From the NCBI RefSeq assembly GCF_000018145.1, contig NC_009952.1:1054001-1118000 (forward strand): a DNA stretch of 64,000 nt. The letters are read 5' to 3'. A program made the translations under genes and the position numbers. This document shows, piece by piece, positions 44,458 to 53,810 of this stretch (its first letter is position 1; each line of letters starts with the position of its first letter). The notes beneath the pieces are model-generated. The model was given only the letters and a program-made list of their open reading frames with translations, was not told the origin of the DNA and did not search any database. Source of the DNA: Dinoroseobacter shibae DFL 12 = DSM 16493 (GTDB lineage: Bacteria; Pseudomonadota; Alphaproteobacteria; Rhodobacterales; Rhodobacteraceae).

Positions 44458-44886
44458 ATGACGGGCAGGTTGCGCAATCGGCTGCCCCGCGCGGTCGCGG
44501 TGCTCGGCCTTGCGATCTACATCCTCGGCACGTTTCTCAGCCTTGCTCTGGGTCATCCGGAGTTGTTCCAGCGGTTCGGCGCCCTGGGCGTGGCGGCGGC
44601 CATCCTGTTCTTCACCGACCGGCTGACCCAGATCGAGCTGACCCGCCAGCGCGCGGTCGAGGCCTTGCTGCATGAATACGGTCTGCGCTTCGAGGCACTG
44701 CATGCCGGTATCCGGCCCGAGGAGATCCCCGAGGCCGGTTACACGCTCGATTTCCTCGCCGAGGAATCGGCCTTCACCCGGCTGCGCCGCAAGGCCGAGG
44801 CGATCAGCGCAGGCAACACGGGCCTGCTGTCGGTGGCGACGCTGCAATGGGGGTTCGGCGATCTCGCGGTGCGGGCGTTGTCGTGA
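44458..44886 (+). CDS. Hypothetical membrane protein
   Basis: A 142-residue protein with two membrane segments (about 10-30, AVAVLGLAIYILGTFLSLAL, and 41-53) followed by a cytoplasmic helical region (TQIELTRQRAVEALLHEYGLRFEALHAGIRPEEIPEAGYTLDF in pieces). The ATG at 44458 (MTGRLRN) is chosen; an upstream TTG at 44434 is unlikely. No family recognised. Confidence 0.65.
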   Translation: MTGRLRNRLPRAVAVLGLAIYILGTFLSLALGHPELFQRFGALGVAAAILFFTDRLTQIELTRQRAVEALLHEYGLRFEALHAGIRPEEIPEAGYTLDFLAEESAFTRLRRKAEAISAGNTGLLSVATLQWGFGDLAVRALS

Positions 44887-45098
44887 CCGGGGCGGGGGCG
44901 TGACGGGAACGGGGTGGGGGCGTGACGGGAGCGGGAGCGCGGCGGATCTTTCCGGAGTGTTACCGCACCGCGCGGAGGTGCCCGACACTTGCCCGACACA
45001 TGTCCGACCGGGGGCCGACGCCGATCCGACGCCGTGCCCGCGCCGTTTTCGGGGCCCGTCAGAGGCCAAATGAGTTGCCCGCGCGGGGGTGGGGGGCC

Positions 45099-45128
45099 TT
45101 GACCTTGCCCGGTCGCGGCCTCTTATTG
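45099..45128 (+). promoter_or_regulatory. Candidate sodB promoter
   Basis: TTGACC (45099-45104) and TTATTG (45123-45128) are 18 bases apart, 37 bases before the start codon. Confidence 0.45.
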
Positions 45129-45164
45129 CCCCTGTAAGTCTTCACGCGCGAGAGGGGCCCAGAA

Positions 45165-45764
45165 ATGGCTTTTGAACTTCCCGACCTTCCCTATGCTCAC
45201 GACGCCCTGGCGTCCAAAGGCATGTCTGCAGAGACGTTGGAATACCACCACGACCTGCACCACAAGGCCTATGTGGACAACGGCAACAAGCTGATCGCGG
45301 GCACCGAGTGGGAGGGCAAGTCCCTCGAGGAAATCATCACCGGCACCTATGACAAGGGCGCCGTGGCGCAGAACGGAATTTTCAACAATATCAGCCAGTT
45401 GTGGAACCATAACCAGTTCTGGGAGATGATGGGCCCGGGCGATGCCGGCATGCCCGGCGAGTTGGAAAAGGCGCTGGTCGAGAGCTTCGGCTCGGTCGAC
45501 GAGTTCAAGTCGCAATTCTCCGCCGCAGGCGCCGGGCAGTTCGGCTCGGGCTGGGCCTGGTTGGTCAAGAATTCCGACGGCTCCCTGGCGGTGACCAAGA
45601 CCGAGAACGGTGTCAACCCGCTCTGCTTCGGCCAGACCGCGCTGCTGGGCTGCGATGTGTGGGAGCATTCCTATTACATCGATTTCCGCAACAAGCGCCC
45701 GGCCTACCTGACCAACTTCCTCGACAACCTGGTGAACTGGGAAAACGTCGCATCCCGCATGTGA
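45165..45764 (+). CDS. sodB: Superoxide dismutase, Fe/Mn family
   Basis: SOD converts superoxide to peroxide and oxygen. The 199-residue protein has metal ligands in EYHHDLHHKAY (His), LWNHNQFW (His) and CDVWEHSYYIDF (Asp and His). The segment GAGQFGSGWAWLV is typical. Fe versus Mn cannot be settled by eye, but NHxxFWxMMGPG with GQFGSGW fits the Fe-type SodB. A strong hairpin follows the stop. Confidence 0.96.
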   Translation: MAFELPDLPYAHDALASKGMSAETLEYHHDLHHKAYVDNGNKLIAGTEWEGKSLEEIITGTYDKGAVAQNGIFNNISQLWNHNQFWEMMGPGDAGMPGELEKALVESFGSVDEFKSQFSAAGAGQFGSGWAWLVKNSDGSLAVTKTENGVNPLCFGQTALLGCDVWEHSYYIDFRNKRPAYLTNFLDNLVNWENVASRM

Positions 45765-45785
45765 TCCCCCTTGGGATCATGCCAC

Positions 45786-45811
45786 AACGCCCCGGTCTTG
45801 GCCGGGGCGTT
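45786..45811 (+). terminator. Terminator after sodB
   Basis: AACGCCCCGG pairs with CCGGGGCGTT around a 6-base loop, followed by TGTATTTG. It also separates the convergent lipoprotein gene. Confidence 0.8.
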
Positions 45812-45843
45812 TGTATTTGAAATAGTTTGTTTTTTCGGGCGTG

Positions 45844-46293
45844 TCAGGGCCGGACGCTGCGGGAATTGCTCTCGGCCGTGACCACGACGCGGCTCACGCC
45901 CTGCAACTGGATGTCACTGAGAAACCGCGCCACGACCACCTCGCGGGAACGTTCGGTGCCCGGCGGGGTCGGCAGGGCCGGGGGGGCGACGCGGAACTCG
46001 AAGGCCAGCTCGCCATTCACCGGATCCTCGGTCAAAGGCACCAGCTCCGCATCCCAGTAGCCCTGGACCGCCGGCACCCCGACCGCGGTGATCACCACGC
46101 CCCCGGGCAGCCGGTCGCGCTGCACGCTGCGCACGCTGCGGACCGGGCCGCGCTGGTCGACGACGAAAATCTCGGGCGCGGGCTCCAGCCGCTCGATCTC
46201 GGGCGCGCCCGCGAGAAAGTCGCAGCCCGCCAGCGCGAGTGCCATGGATGCCAAGAATACAGACCGCACGACCTGCGCCCTCCCGTTCGTCAT
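45844..46293 (-). CDS. Hypothetical lipoprotein
   Basis: A 149-residue lipoprotein with signal VVRSVFLASMALALAGC (lipobox ALAGC, Cys24). The mature part is beta-rich and contains VFVVDQRGP-like FVVDQRGPVRSVRSV, and ends in Arg/Ser. I know no family with certainty. Single gene, convergent to sodB. Confidence 0.75.
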   Translation of the reverse strand: MTNGRAQVVRSVFLASMALALAGCDFLAGAPEIERLEPAPEIFVVDQRGPVRSVRSVQRDRLPGGVVITAVGVPAVQGYWDAELVPLTEDPVNGELAFEFRVAPPALPTPPGTERSREVVVARFLSDIQLQGVSRVVVTAESNSRSVRP

Positions 46294-46420
46294 GTCTCCG
46301 TGTCCTAACGGATCGTGGCGGGCTTGGAAAGACGGCGCCGGGGCGCAGGGCGGCTTGTTTGTGCTGGACCTCGGGGCGCGGGGCTCCTACCTGAAGAGCA
46401 GAAAGAGAAACGAGGAGCCC

Positions 46421-46849
46421 ATGGCCACCGAAGCCTTTGAAGAGATTGCCGATACGTTCGAGTTCCTGGAGGATTGGGAGGATCGCTATCGCCATGTGAT
46501 CGACATGGGCAAGGCGATGCCACCCCTGGACGAGGCGTTCCGGGTGCCGGCGACCAAGGTCGATGGCTGCGCAAGCCAGGTCTGGCTGCGGCCGATGATC
46601 GAGGGGTCGGGGCCGGAGGCGCGGTTCGATTTCCAGGGCGAGAGCGATGCGATGATCGTGCGCGGGCTGATCGCGGTGCTGCATGCGCTCTATGGCGGGC
46701 TGGCGGTGCGCGAGGTGCTGGAGGTGGACGCCCCGGCGGAGCTGGCGCGGCTGGGCCTGCACGATCACCTGTCGGCGCAACGCTCCAACGGGGTGCGGGC
46801 CATGGTCGAACGGGTGCGCAAGCTCGCCGCCGAAGCGCAGGTCGCCTGA
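46421..46849 (+). CDS. sufE: Cysteine desulfuration protein SufE
   Basis: SufE accepts sulfur from SufS for Fe-S cluster assembly. The 142-residue protein has the catalytic Cys in KVDGCASQVWL (about residue 51), FLEDWEDRYRHVIDMGK at the start and RSNGVRAMVERVR near the end, all family features. GAGGAG at 46412-46417 supports the ATG. Suf genes are not next to it, as is usual for sufE in this group. Confidence 0.95.
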   Translation: MATEAFEEIADTFEFLEDWEDRYRHVIDMGKAMPPLDEAFRVPATKVDGCASQVWLRPMIEGSGPEARFDFQGESDAMIVRGLIAVLHALYGGLAVREVLEVDAPAELARLGLHDHLSAQRSNGVRAMVERVRKLAAEAQVA

Positions 46850-46861
46850 GCCGGGCGCGGG

Positions 46862-46883
46862 CAAGCGGTTTCGAAACCGCTTG
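46862..46883. repeat. 22-base palindrome, copy 1
   Basis: Perfect palindrome: half-site CAAGCGGTTTC followed by its reverse complement, 13 bases after sufE. It has the same frame as the trpB palindromes. Confidence 0.9.
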
Positions 46884-46988
46884 GCAGGCGGCGGGCGCTG
46901 CGCTCGGCAGATCCGGTGCTGCGGCCGCATCGCAGCCGCGCCACGGGCGCACCACGCCGGGCGATTCGTAGGATGTGCGACCGGCGCC

Positions 46989-47010
46989 CAAGCGGTTTCG
47001 AAACCGCTTG
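46989..47010. repeat. 22-base palindrome, copy 2 (identical)
   Basis: Identical to 46862-46883, 127 bases away in the same intergenic region, 27 bases before the end of the DUF1638 gene. Confidence 0.9.
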
Positions 47011-47036
47011 CCCCGGTCCGGCCCGTCGCGCGCCGC

Positions 47037-47669
47037 TCAGGCCCGGGCGAGGGCCGGGGCCAGGTCACCATAGCCGGTAAAGCGCCGCTCGAAGGCAAGG
47101 CCCAGCCGATCGGCGCAGGCGCGGGCCTTTTCGGTTAGGGCGGGATCGTCGGTCTGGGCCTGGTAGACGAGCTTGGTGTAGTTGCCGAAATAGGCATCGC
47201 GCAGCTCCGGGTGCCGGTCGAGCCCCATGGGCCGCCACACGAACGCATCGAACTGCCGGACCAGGAAATCGGTGAGGTAGAAGGCGGTGAACTCCGTCTC
47301 CGCCCGGGCGGCGAAGGCGTCGTTGCCCTCAAAGAAGCTGTAGCAATGGGGGCCTGCGACCATCTCTACCCCCAGGGCGGCGCAGCGCGCCTGCAGCATC
47401 CCGCCGGTGCCGCAATCGGCATAGACCACGAACACCCGGGCGTAGCGGTCCCGGTTGGCGCGCACCGCCGCCTCCACCGCGTCGGGGATTCGGTCGGGGT
47501 AGAGGTGCAGATTGGCCGGCAGGCAGGTCAGGCTCAGGTGGTCCCAGCCGTTGAGCCGTTTCAGCGCCAGGATCTCATGGGCCAGCGCCCCGCAGGCGAT
47601 GAGCAGCACTGTGCCCTGGCCCGTGGGCGCGAGCCCCTCTTCGGTCAGGGTGCCGTCATCGGGGATCAC
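47037..47669 (-). CDS. DUF1638 protein, corrinoid-cluster associated
   Basis: A 210-residue cytoplasmic protein: LLIACGALAHEILALKR, LTCLPANLHLYPDRIPDAVE, FVVYADCGTGGMLQARCA and GPHCYSFFEGNDAF are DUF1638 marks with conserved Cys. The family is repeatedly found with B12-dependent methyltransferases. It is the last gene of the methyltransferase operon and overlaps YbjQ by 4 bases. Confidence 0.88.
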   Translation of the reverse strand: MIPDDGTLTEEGLAPTGQGTVLLIACGALAHEILALKRLNGWDHLSLTCLPANLHLYPDRIPDAVEAAVRANRDRYARVFVVYADCGTGGMLQARCAALGVEMVAGPHCYSFFEGNDAFAARAETEFTAFYLTDFLVRQFDAFVWRPMGLDRHPELRDAYFGNYTKLVYQAQTDDPALTEKARACADRLGLAFERRFTGYGDLAPALARA

Positions 47670-48001
47670 TTCAGCCGCACCGCCGTGCCGTAGAACAGCA
47701 CCTCGGAGGCGGCCTGCTGGATCGTGGAGGTTTCCATCCGGCAGGCGACGATGGCGTGGGCGCCCATCTCGAAGGCCTGCTCGACCATGCGGTCATAGGC
47801 CTGCTCCCGCGCGCCGGCCAGAAGGCTGGCATATTCCTTCACCTCGCCGCCCACCAGGTTGCGCAAGCCCGCCACGATGTCCGAGCCGATATGCTTGGCC
47901 CGCACGGTGGAGCCGCGGACCATGCCGAGGGCATGGTCGATCTCCCGCCCCGGCACGGCCTCGGTGGTCACGACCAGGATGTCACTTCTCGAGATGATCA
48001 T
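47666..48001 (-). CDS. YbjQ (UPF0145) family protein
   Basis: A 111-residue protein of the small YbjQ family: DILVVTTEAVPGREI, GMVRGSTVRAKHIGSDI, GGEVKEYASLLAGAREQA and HAIVACRMETSTI. The function is not established; the family is sometimes called heavy-metal-binding. It overlaps the genes on both sides. Confidence 0.92.
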   Translation of the reverse strand: MIISRSDILVVTTEAVPGREIDHALGMVRGSTVRAKHIGSDIVAGLRNLVGGEVKEYASLLAGAREQAYDRMVEQAFEMGAHAIVACRMETSTIQQAASEVLFYGTAVRLK

Positions 48002-48200
48002 AATGGTCGTCCTCCCGGTTGCCGATCCGGTCCGAAATCACCCGCCAGACCACGAAGGCGATGAGCCCCAGCGGGATCATCACCGCGAGCCCGAGGCCCG
48101 GGCTGAGCATCGCGCCGAGCACGGTGCTGGCCACGAAGACCGTCACCCCCGCGGCGACCACGACGATCACCAGCATCAATACGAATCTGTCCAGCGGCAT
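47982..48200 (-). CDS. Small two-segment membrane protein
   Basis: A 72-residue protein with two membrane segments (about 7-28, VLMLVIVVVAAGVTVFVAST, and 32-50) and an acidic end (NREDDHYDHLEK). It overlaps the YbjQ start by 20 bases, which argues that it is a real gene in the same operon. Family unknown. Confidence 0.72.
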   Translation of the reverse strand: MPLDRFVLMLVIVVVAAGVTVFVASTVLGAMLSPGLGLAVMIPLGLIAFVVWRVISDRIGNREDDHYDHLEK

Positions 48201-48258
48201 GGGGTCTCCTGTTCCGGTTCCCCCTTATATGGGCGGGCAATCGGTCAGAAAGAAGGCC

Positions 48259-48963
<705 letters not shown>

Positions 48964-49069
48964 GATGTCCTCGACAGGTCGGAAATTGCGGTTGAGAGTG
49001 TCGTCGTTGCGGGCGGCGGGCTGCGCGGATTGCGACATGACCGACGCCGTCACCGACGCCAGGGCCCGG

Positions 49070-50095
49070 TCAGGAGGCGCGGCGTCTGCGGCGGGGGCGG
49101 TCGGCGGGCTTGGGGCCCCCGGCCTCGGTGCCGTCTGCGGCCGAAGAGAAACCGCCCAGGGCCTCGGTGATCTCGTCGAGGGAGGGGCGGGGCATGTCGG
49201 CGGCGGAGGCGTCCAGGGCTGCGCGCATGTGCCGGAGATGCTCGAACGTGGTGCCGCAGCAACCGCCGATAACTGACGCGCCCGAGGCGCGGGCGAGGAT
49301 GGCGTATTGGGCCATCAGGTCCGGCGTACCGTCGTAGTGGATATGCCCGTCGACATATTTCGGGATGCCCGCGTTGCCCTTGGCGATGATCGGGCGTTCG
49401 GTGCCCGCGGCGGCAAAGCCCAGCACGGTGCGCAGCAGGTCCGAGGCCCCGACGCCGCAATTGGCCCCGAAAGCCACGGGCGGGTGGGCGAGTTTCTCGA
49501 CCATGCGGGCCATGGTGGCGGAGGTGGTGCCCATCATGGTGCGCCCGGCGGTGTCGAAGCTCATGGTGCCGCACCAGGGCATGTCCGCGCGGGCGGCGGC
49601 CTCGGCCGCGGCGGCGTATTCCTCGGGAGCGGAGATCGTCTCCACCCAGAGGATGTCGGCGCCGCCTTCCTTCAGTCCCTCGGCTTGTTCATGGAACATC
49701 TCGACCGCGATGTCGTGGGTAAGCGGGCCCATGGGCGCCATGATCTCGCCTGTCGGACCCATGGAGCCGGCCACCAGCACCTTGCGGTCGGCCTTGTCGG
49801 CGACGCCCCGCCCGATCTCGGCGGCCAGGCGGTTCAGCTCCCGCACCCGGTCCTGGGCGGCATGGAGTTTCAGCCGCGAGGCGTTGCCACCGAAGCTGTT
49901 GGTCAGAAACAGGTCGCTGCCCGCATCGACCGCGCCCTGGTAGAGCGCCGCGATCCGGTCCGGGTGATCGGTGTTCCAAAGCTCCGGCGCATCGCCCGAG
50001 GACAGGCCCATGTTGAACAGGGTCGTGCCCGTGGCCCCGTCGGTCAGCAGGATGCCACGCTCGGCCAGAAGGGGGGTCAGCGGGTCACGCGCCAT
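49070..50095 (-). CDS. bmt: Betaine/homocysteine S-methyltransferase (corrinoid type)
   Basis: A 341-residue homocysteine-binding TIM barrel: LLTDGATGTTLFNMGLSSGDAPELWN, LTNSFGGNASRLKLHAA, PVAFGANCGVG and GGCCGTTFEHLRHM. The three zinc cysteines are in FGANCG and GGCC. In Rhodobacteraceae such proteins demethylate glycine betaine together with the downstream corrinoid protein; MetH-like full domains are absent. The ATG at 50095 is the family start. It heads the minus operon to 47037. Confidence 0.88.
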   Translation of the reverse strand: MARDPLTPLLAERGILLTDGATGTTLFNMGLSSGDAPELWNTDHPDRIAALYQGAVDAGSDLFLTNSFGGNASRLKLHAAQDRVRELNRLAAEIGRGVADKADRKVLVAGSMGPTGEIMAPMGPLTHDIAVEMFHEQAEGLKEGGADILWVETISAPEEYAAAAEAAARADMPWCGTMSFDTAGRTMMGTTSATMARMVEKLAHPPVAFGANCGVGASDLLRTVLGFAAAGTERPIIAKGNAGIPKYVDGHIHYDGTPDLMAQYAILARASGASVIGGCCGTTFEHLRHMRAALDASAADMPRPSLDEITEALGGFSSAADGTEAGGPKPADRPRRRRRAS

Positions 50096-50397
50096 GGGGA
50101 AACCTTTCAAACGGGATAGGGGCCGCCGGGGCGGCCGCCATTTGCGCCTCTGTCGCACGGGGGCGGGTTATGAGGCAATTTCATAATTCTCATAATCTTC
50201 TTCGAAGTGGCGCATGATCGCGGGGGGGGGCGTGCCCCGCGGGGGTGCGGCCCGCGCGCGCCGCGCGGCGTGCGGATCGGCGCCTCCGGTGCCCCGGTCA
50301 CGCCTTTCAGGGCCCGGGCCGCCGGCACATGTCGCGCCAATAGCCGGCACGCGCGCGGCGTCGTGCAGCAGGGGGCGCCGTGCGGGTGCGGGGGCGC
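50096..50397. promoter_or_regulatory. 302-base region with an AT-rich island upstream of bmt
   Basis: An AT-rich island (50167-50205) stands out in a very GC-rich region. TTATGAG (50168-50174) and CTCATAA (50189-50195) form an inverted repeat there, and ATTATGA-type direct repeats are read on the minus strand. It likely holds the bmt promoter and operator. A small palindrome GGCCGCC..GGCGGCC lies at about 50121-50136. No riboswitch was recognised. Confidence 0.5.
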
Positions 50398-50712
50398 TCA
50401 GGCCTCTTTCATCACCTGGGCCTTGGCCTCGATCAGCAGCTCGGCCATCTTGGCGCGGATCGTCGCCTCGTCGGCCAGGTTGCCCAGGTCGCCGGACACC
50501 TTGCGGAACACGTCCTCGTGCCCGGCTTCCTCGAAATCGGACTTGATCACTTCGCGGGCATAGGCGGCGGCATCCTCGCCAGTCTTGCCCATCAGCTCCG
50601 CCGCCCACAGCCCCAGCAGCTTGTTGCGGCGGGCGTCGGCCTTGAACTGCATTTCCGCGTCATGGGCATATTTCGCCTCGAAGGCATTTTCGCGATCGTC
50701 GAAAGTGGTCAT
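50398..50712 (-). CDS. DUF1476 protein, F1-ATPase inhibitor subunit zeta
   Basis: A 104-residue helical protein: [33 protein letters not shown] at the start (in pieces), [38 protein letters not shown]. From family knowledge this is the zeta subunit that blocks ATP hydrolysis by the Paracoccus-type F1FO-ATPase through its N-terminal helix. The gene is alone, away from the atp operon. It is divergent from purC. Confidence 0.92.
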   Translation of the reverse strand: MTTFDDRENAFEAKYAHDAEMQFKADARRNKLLGLWAAELMGKTGEDAAAYAREVIKSDFEEAGHEDVFRKVSGDLGNLADEATIRAKMAELLIEAKAQVMKEA

Positions 50713-50887
50713 GTCTGGTCCTCTGGCGCCGGATGATACTCACCTCAGATATGCGCCGCTGGCCCGGGGGCTGCAAGGGGCCTGCGTTTCCTTGCGGCGA
50801 CTTGCAGCATCGCATGCCTTGCCCTATAGCGGGCGCACCGTGCCGCCGACGGACTGGCCCGGCCCCGTTCCCAACCGGAGACATCCC

Positions 50888-51649
50888 ATGGCACGCCGCA
50901 AGAAGATCTACGAAGGCAAGGCCAAGATCCTGTATGAAGGCCCCGAGCCCGGGACCATCGTGCAGTATTTCAAGGATGACGCCACCGCCTTCAATGCCGA
51001 GAAACGGGCGACGATCGATGGCAAGGGCGTTCTGAACAACCGGCTCAGCGAGTTCTTCATGACCGGGCTGAACGGGATCGGCGTACCGACTCATTTCATC
51101 AAGCGGCTGAACATGCGCGAGCAGCTTGTCCGCGCGGTGGAGATCATTCCGATCGAGATCGTGGTGCGCAACACGGCCGCCGGGTCGATCTCGAAGCGAC
51201 TGGGCATCCCCGAGGGCACCGCCCTGCCGCGGCCGATCGTGGAGTTCTATTACAAGGACGACGATCTGGGCGACCCCATCGTCAGCGAAGAGCATATCAT
51301 CGCGTTTCAATGGGCCAGCCAGCAGGATCTCGACGACATGGTGGCGCTTGCGCTGCGGGTGAACGATTTCATGTCCGGCGTGATGCTGAGCGTCGGCATC
51401 AAGCTGGTGGATTTCAAGATCGAGGTCGGCCGGGTGTTCGAGGGCGACTACCAGCGCCTGATCGTGGCCGACGAGATCAGCCCCGACAGCTGCCGCTTGT
51501 GGGACATCAAGACGGGCGAGAAGCTCGACAAGGACGTGTTCCGGCGCGATCTCGGCAACCTGGCCGATGCCTATACCGAGGTGGCCCAGCGGCTCGGCGT
51601 TCTGCCCAAGAACGCCACCCCGATGACCAAGCCCACCCTGATCAACTGA
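50888..51649 (+). CDS. purC: Phosphoribosylaminoimidazole-succinocarboxamide synthase
   Basis: PurC joins CAIR and aspartate in purine synthesis. The 253-residue protein starts [17 protein letters not shown] and contains [53 protein letters not shown] and [14 protein letters not shown]-like [21 protein letters not shown] precedes the ATG. It begins the purC-purS-adh-purQ block. Confidence 0.97.
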   Translation: MARRKKIYEGKAKILYEGPEPGTIVQYFKDDATAFNAEKRATIDGKGVLNNRLSEFFMTGLNGIGVPTHFIKRLNMREQLVRAVEIIPIEIVVRNTAAGSISKRLGIPEGTALPRPIVEFYYKDDDLGDPIVSEEHIIAFQWASQQDLDDMVALALRVNDFMSGVMLSVGIKLVDFKIEVGRVFEGDYQRLIVADEISPDSCRLWDIKTGEKLDKDVFRRDLGNLADAYTEVAQRLGVLPKNATPMTKPTLIN

Positions 51650-51785
51650 GCGTGGGCGGCGCGCCCCGGCGGCTGCGCCTGCGGCGGGCGCGAATGCGCC
51701 TGCACCATGCCGCCGTGATGGTTGAACCCGGCCATCCGGCGCGCTAAAGCATCCGCAAAACCCTGCCCGGATCGGAGTGCCGCCC

Positions 51786-52016
51786 ATGAAAGCCCGCGTT
51801 TATGTCATGCTCAAGGACGGTGTTCTGGACCCGCAAGGCGAGGCGGTGCGCCATGCGCTTGGCACGCTCGGTTTCGACGGGGTCGAAGGGGTGCGCCAGG
51901 GCAAGGTGATCGAGCTGGACCTGGCCGAGGGCACGTCGGAGGCGACGGTCACCGAGATGTGCGAGAAGCTGCTCGCCAACACGGTGATCGAGAGCTACCG
52001 CGTGGAGCTCGGCTGA
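51786..52016 (+). CDS. purS: Phosphoribosylformylglycinamidine synthase subunit PurS
   Basis: PurS is the small third subunit of the three-part FGAM synthase. The 76-residue protein reads KARVYVMLKDGVLDPQGEAVRHAL and ends VIESYRVEL, as expected. The ATG at 51786 is used (a GTG 3 codons earlier is possible). It shares a base with the ADH start, so the genes are coupled. Confidence 0.96.
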   Translation: MKARVYVMLKDGVLDPQGEAVRHALGTLGFDGVEGVRQGKVIELDLAEGTSEATVTEMCEKLLANTVIESYRVELG

Positions 52017-53053
52017 TGCGGGCGGCGGTTCTGCGGGCCTATAACGAGGATCTGGTCCTCGAGGATGTGCCCGAGCCGGTCTGCCCCGAAGACGGTGTCG
52101 TTCTCAAGGTGCTGGCCTGCGGCGTGTGCCGGTCCGACTGGCACGGCTGGGTCGGGGAGCATCCGCGGGTCAAGCCCGGCCAGATCGGCGGGCACGAGTA
52201 TTGCGGCGAGGTGATCGAGGCCGGGCCGCGGGCGGCCTTCAAGCCGGGCGACCGGGTGGTGGCGCCTTTCATCCTGGCCTGCGGGTCCTGCCCGTCCTGC
52301 CAGGCGGGGGCCCAGAATACCTGCCCCAACCAGCGCCTGCCGGGCTTTGTCGAGCCGGGTGCCTTTGCCGAATACGTGGCGGTGCCCTTCGATCACAACC
52401 TGTCGCGGCTGCCCGACAGCCTGTCGCCCACGGTGGCGGCGGGGCTGGGATGCCGGGTGACGACCGCGTGGCATGCCCTGACCGGGCGGGCGGCGGTGCA
52501 GGGCGCGGAATGGGTCGCAGTGCATGGCACGGGCGGGATCGGCCTGTCCTCGGTGATCCTGGCCAATGCGCTGGGCGCGCGGGTGATCGCGGTGGATGTG
52601 GTCGACGAGAAGCTGACCCATGCCGCACAGCATGGCGCCGAAGTGACGCTGAACGCCCGCGAGGGCGACGTGGCCGCGCGCATCAAGCAGATCACTGGCG
52701 GCGGTGCCCATGTGGCGATCGAGGCGCTGGGCATTCCCGAGACGGTGAATGCTTCGCTCGAATGTCTGCGGCCCCTGGGACGGCATGTGCAGGTGGGCCT
52801 GCCCACGGGCCACACCGCGCGGATGGAGATCAACATGTCCGCGATCTATCAGGGCAACCTGGCGGTTTACGGCACGCGGGGGATGCCGTCGTGGCGCTAC
52901 CCGTCGCTGCTGAGCCTGATCGAGACCGGGCGGGTGGACATGTCGCCGCTCATCGCCCGCGAGATCGGGCTGTCGGGCACCTCGGCCGAACTGCGCGCCT
53001 TCAACGGTCCGACCCCGCCCGGGGTGGCCGTGATCACCGATTTCCAGAGCTGA
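52016..53053 (+). CDS. Zinc-dependent alcohol dehydrogenase, inserted between purS and purQ
   Basis: A 345-residue medium-chain dehydrogenase. Catalytic zinc ligands are read in CGVCRSDWHGW and GHEYCGEV. The structural zinc site is in CGSCPSCQAGAQNTC. The NAD site is GTGGIGLSSVILANALGARVIAVD. The position inside the purine operon, coupled to purS at the ATG (1-base overlap) and 12 bases from purQ, is unusual for a redox enzyme. Substrate unknown. Confidence 0.95.
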   Translation: MRAAVLRAYNEDLVLEDVPEPVCPEDGVVLKVLACGVCRSDWHGWVGEHPRVKPGQIGGHEYCGEVIEAGPRAAFKPGDRVVAPFILACGSCPSCQAGAQNTCPNQRLPGFVEPGAFAEYVAVPFDHNLSRLPDSLSPTVAAGLGCRVTTAWHALTGRAAVQGAEWVAVHGTGGIGLSSVILANALGARVIAVDVVDEKLTHAAQHGAEVTLNAREGDVAARIKQITGGGAHVAIEALGIPETVNASLECLRPLGRHVQVGLPTGHTARMEINMSAIYQGNLAVYGTRGMPSWRYPSLLSLIETGRVDMSPLIAREIGLSGTSAELRAFNGPTPPGVAVITDFQS

Positions 53054-53065
53054 GGGAGCGCCGCC

Positions 53066-53737
53066 ATGAAAGCCGCAATCATCGTCTTTCCCGGATCGAA
53101 TTGCGACCGGGACCTGGCCGAGGCCTTCCGCAAGACCACCGGGGTCGATCCGGTCATGGTCTGGCACAAGGACACCGCGCTGCCCTCGGGCATCGACATT
53201 GTCGGCGTGCCGGGGGGGTTTTCCTTCGGCGATTACCTGCGTTGCGGGGCGATTGCGGCCCAGTCGCCCATCGCGCGCGCGGTCAAGGGCTTCGCCGAGA
53301 CCGGCGGGCCGGTTCTGGGCATCTGCAACGGGTTCCAAGTGCTGTGCGAGACCGGGATGCTGCCCGGGGTGCTGATGCGCAACGCGTCGTTGAAGTATAT
53401 CTGCCGCCCCGTCACCTTGCGGGTCGAGACCACGCAGACACACTTCACCGCCGCCTATGAGGTCGGCGAAGAGATCACCGTACCCATCGCCCACCATGAC
53501 GGGAATTACCGCGCCGATGCCGACACGCTCGACCGGCTGGAGGGCGAGGGACGTGTCGCGTTTCGCTATGTGGACAATCCCAACGGGTCGGACCGCGACA
53601 TCGCGGGGATCGTGTCTGAAAACCGCCGCGTTCTGGGCATGATGCCCCATCCGGAGCGCGCCTTCGAGCCGCTCCATGGCGGGACCGACGGAGCGCGGCT
53701 GTTCTCGGGTCTGCTGGACGCGCTGGCGCCGGCTTGA
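53066..53737 (+). CDS. purQ: Phosphoribosylformylglycinamidine synthase subunit PurQ
   Basis: The glutaminase part of FGAM synthase. The 223-residue protein has [25 protein letters not shown], the catalytic Cys in [10 protein letters not shown] (about residue 88) and the His/Glu pair in [11 protein letters not shown]. It ends the purine block here; purL is not in view. Two hairpins follow directly. Confidence 0.97.
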   Translation: MKAAIIVFPGSNCDRDLAEAFRKTTGVDPVMVWHKDTALPSGIDIVGVPGGFSFGDYLRCGAIAAQSPIARAVKGFAETGGPVLGICNGFQVLCETGMLPGVLMRNASLKYICRPVTLRVETTQTHFTAAYEVGEEITVPIAHHDGNYRADADTLDRLEGEGRVAFRYVDNPNGSDRDIAGIVSENRRVLGMMPHPERAFEPLHGGTDGARLFSGLLDALAPA

Positions 53738-53765
53738 GCATCGGCGGCGCGCCGCCCGCCGATGC
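53738..53765 (+). terminator. Strong GC hairpin after purQ
   Basis: GCATCGGCGG pairs with CCGCCGATGC around an 8-base loop, starting one base after the stop codon. No T-run follows. Confidence 0.65.
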
Positions 53766-53768
53766 CTG

Positions 53769-53788
53769 CCTGCGCTTGTGAGCGCAGG
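53769..53788 (+). terminator. Second hairpin after purQ
   Basis: CCTGCGCT pairs with AGCGCAGG around the tetraloop TGTG. It follows the first hairpin by 3 bases and precedes dctB by 22 bases. Confidence 0.6.
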
Positions 53789-53810
53789 GCAACCGGCGTA
53801 TTCCTGAACC

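Noticed and set aside
45844-47098. 394-residue minus frame covering sufE and the lipoprotein
   Set aside because: SufE on the plus strand and the lipoprotein in another minus frame both have clear signatures.
50107-50608. Open frames with Arg/Pro-rich products across the region upstream of bmt and the DUF1476 gene
   Set aside because: Shadow frames of DUF1476 and GC-rich spacer; only the short acidic end near 50170-50215 was kept as an observation.
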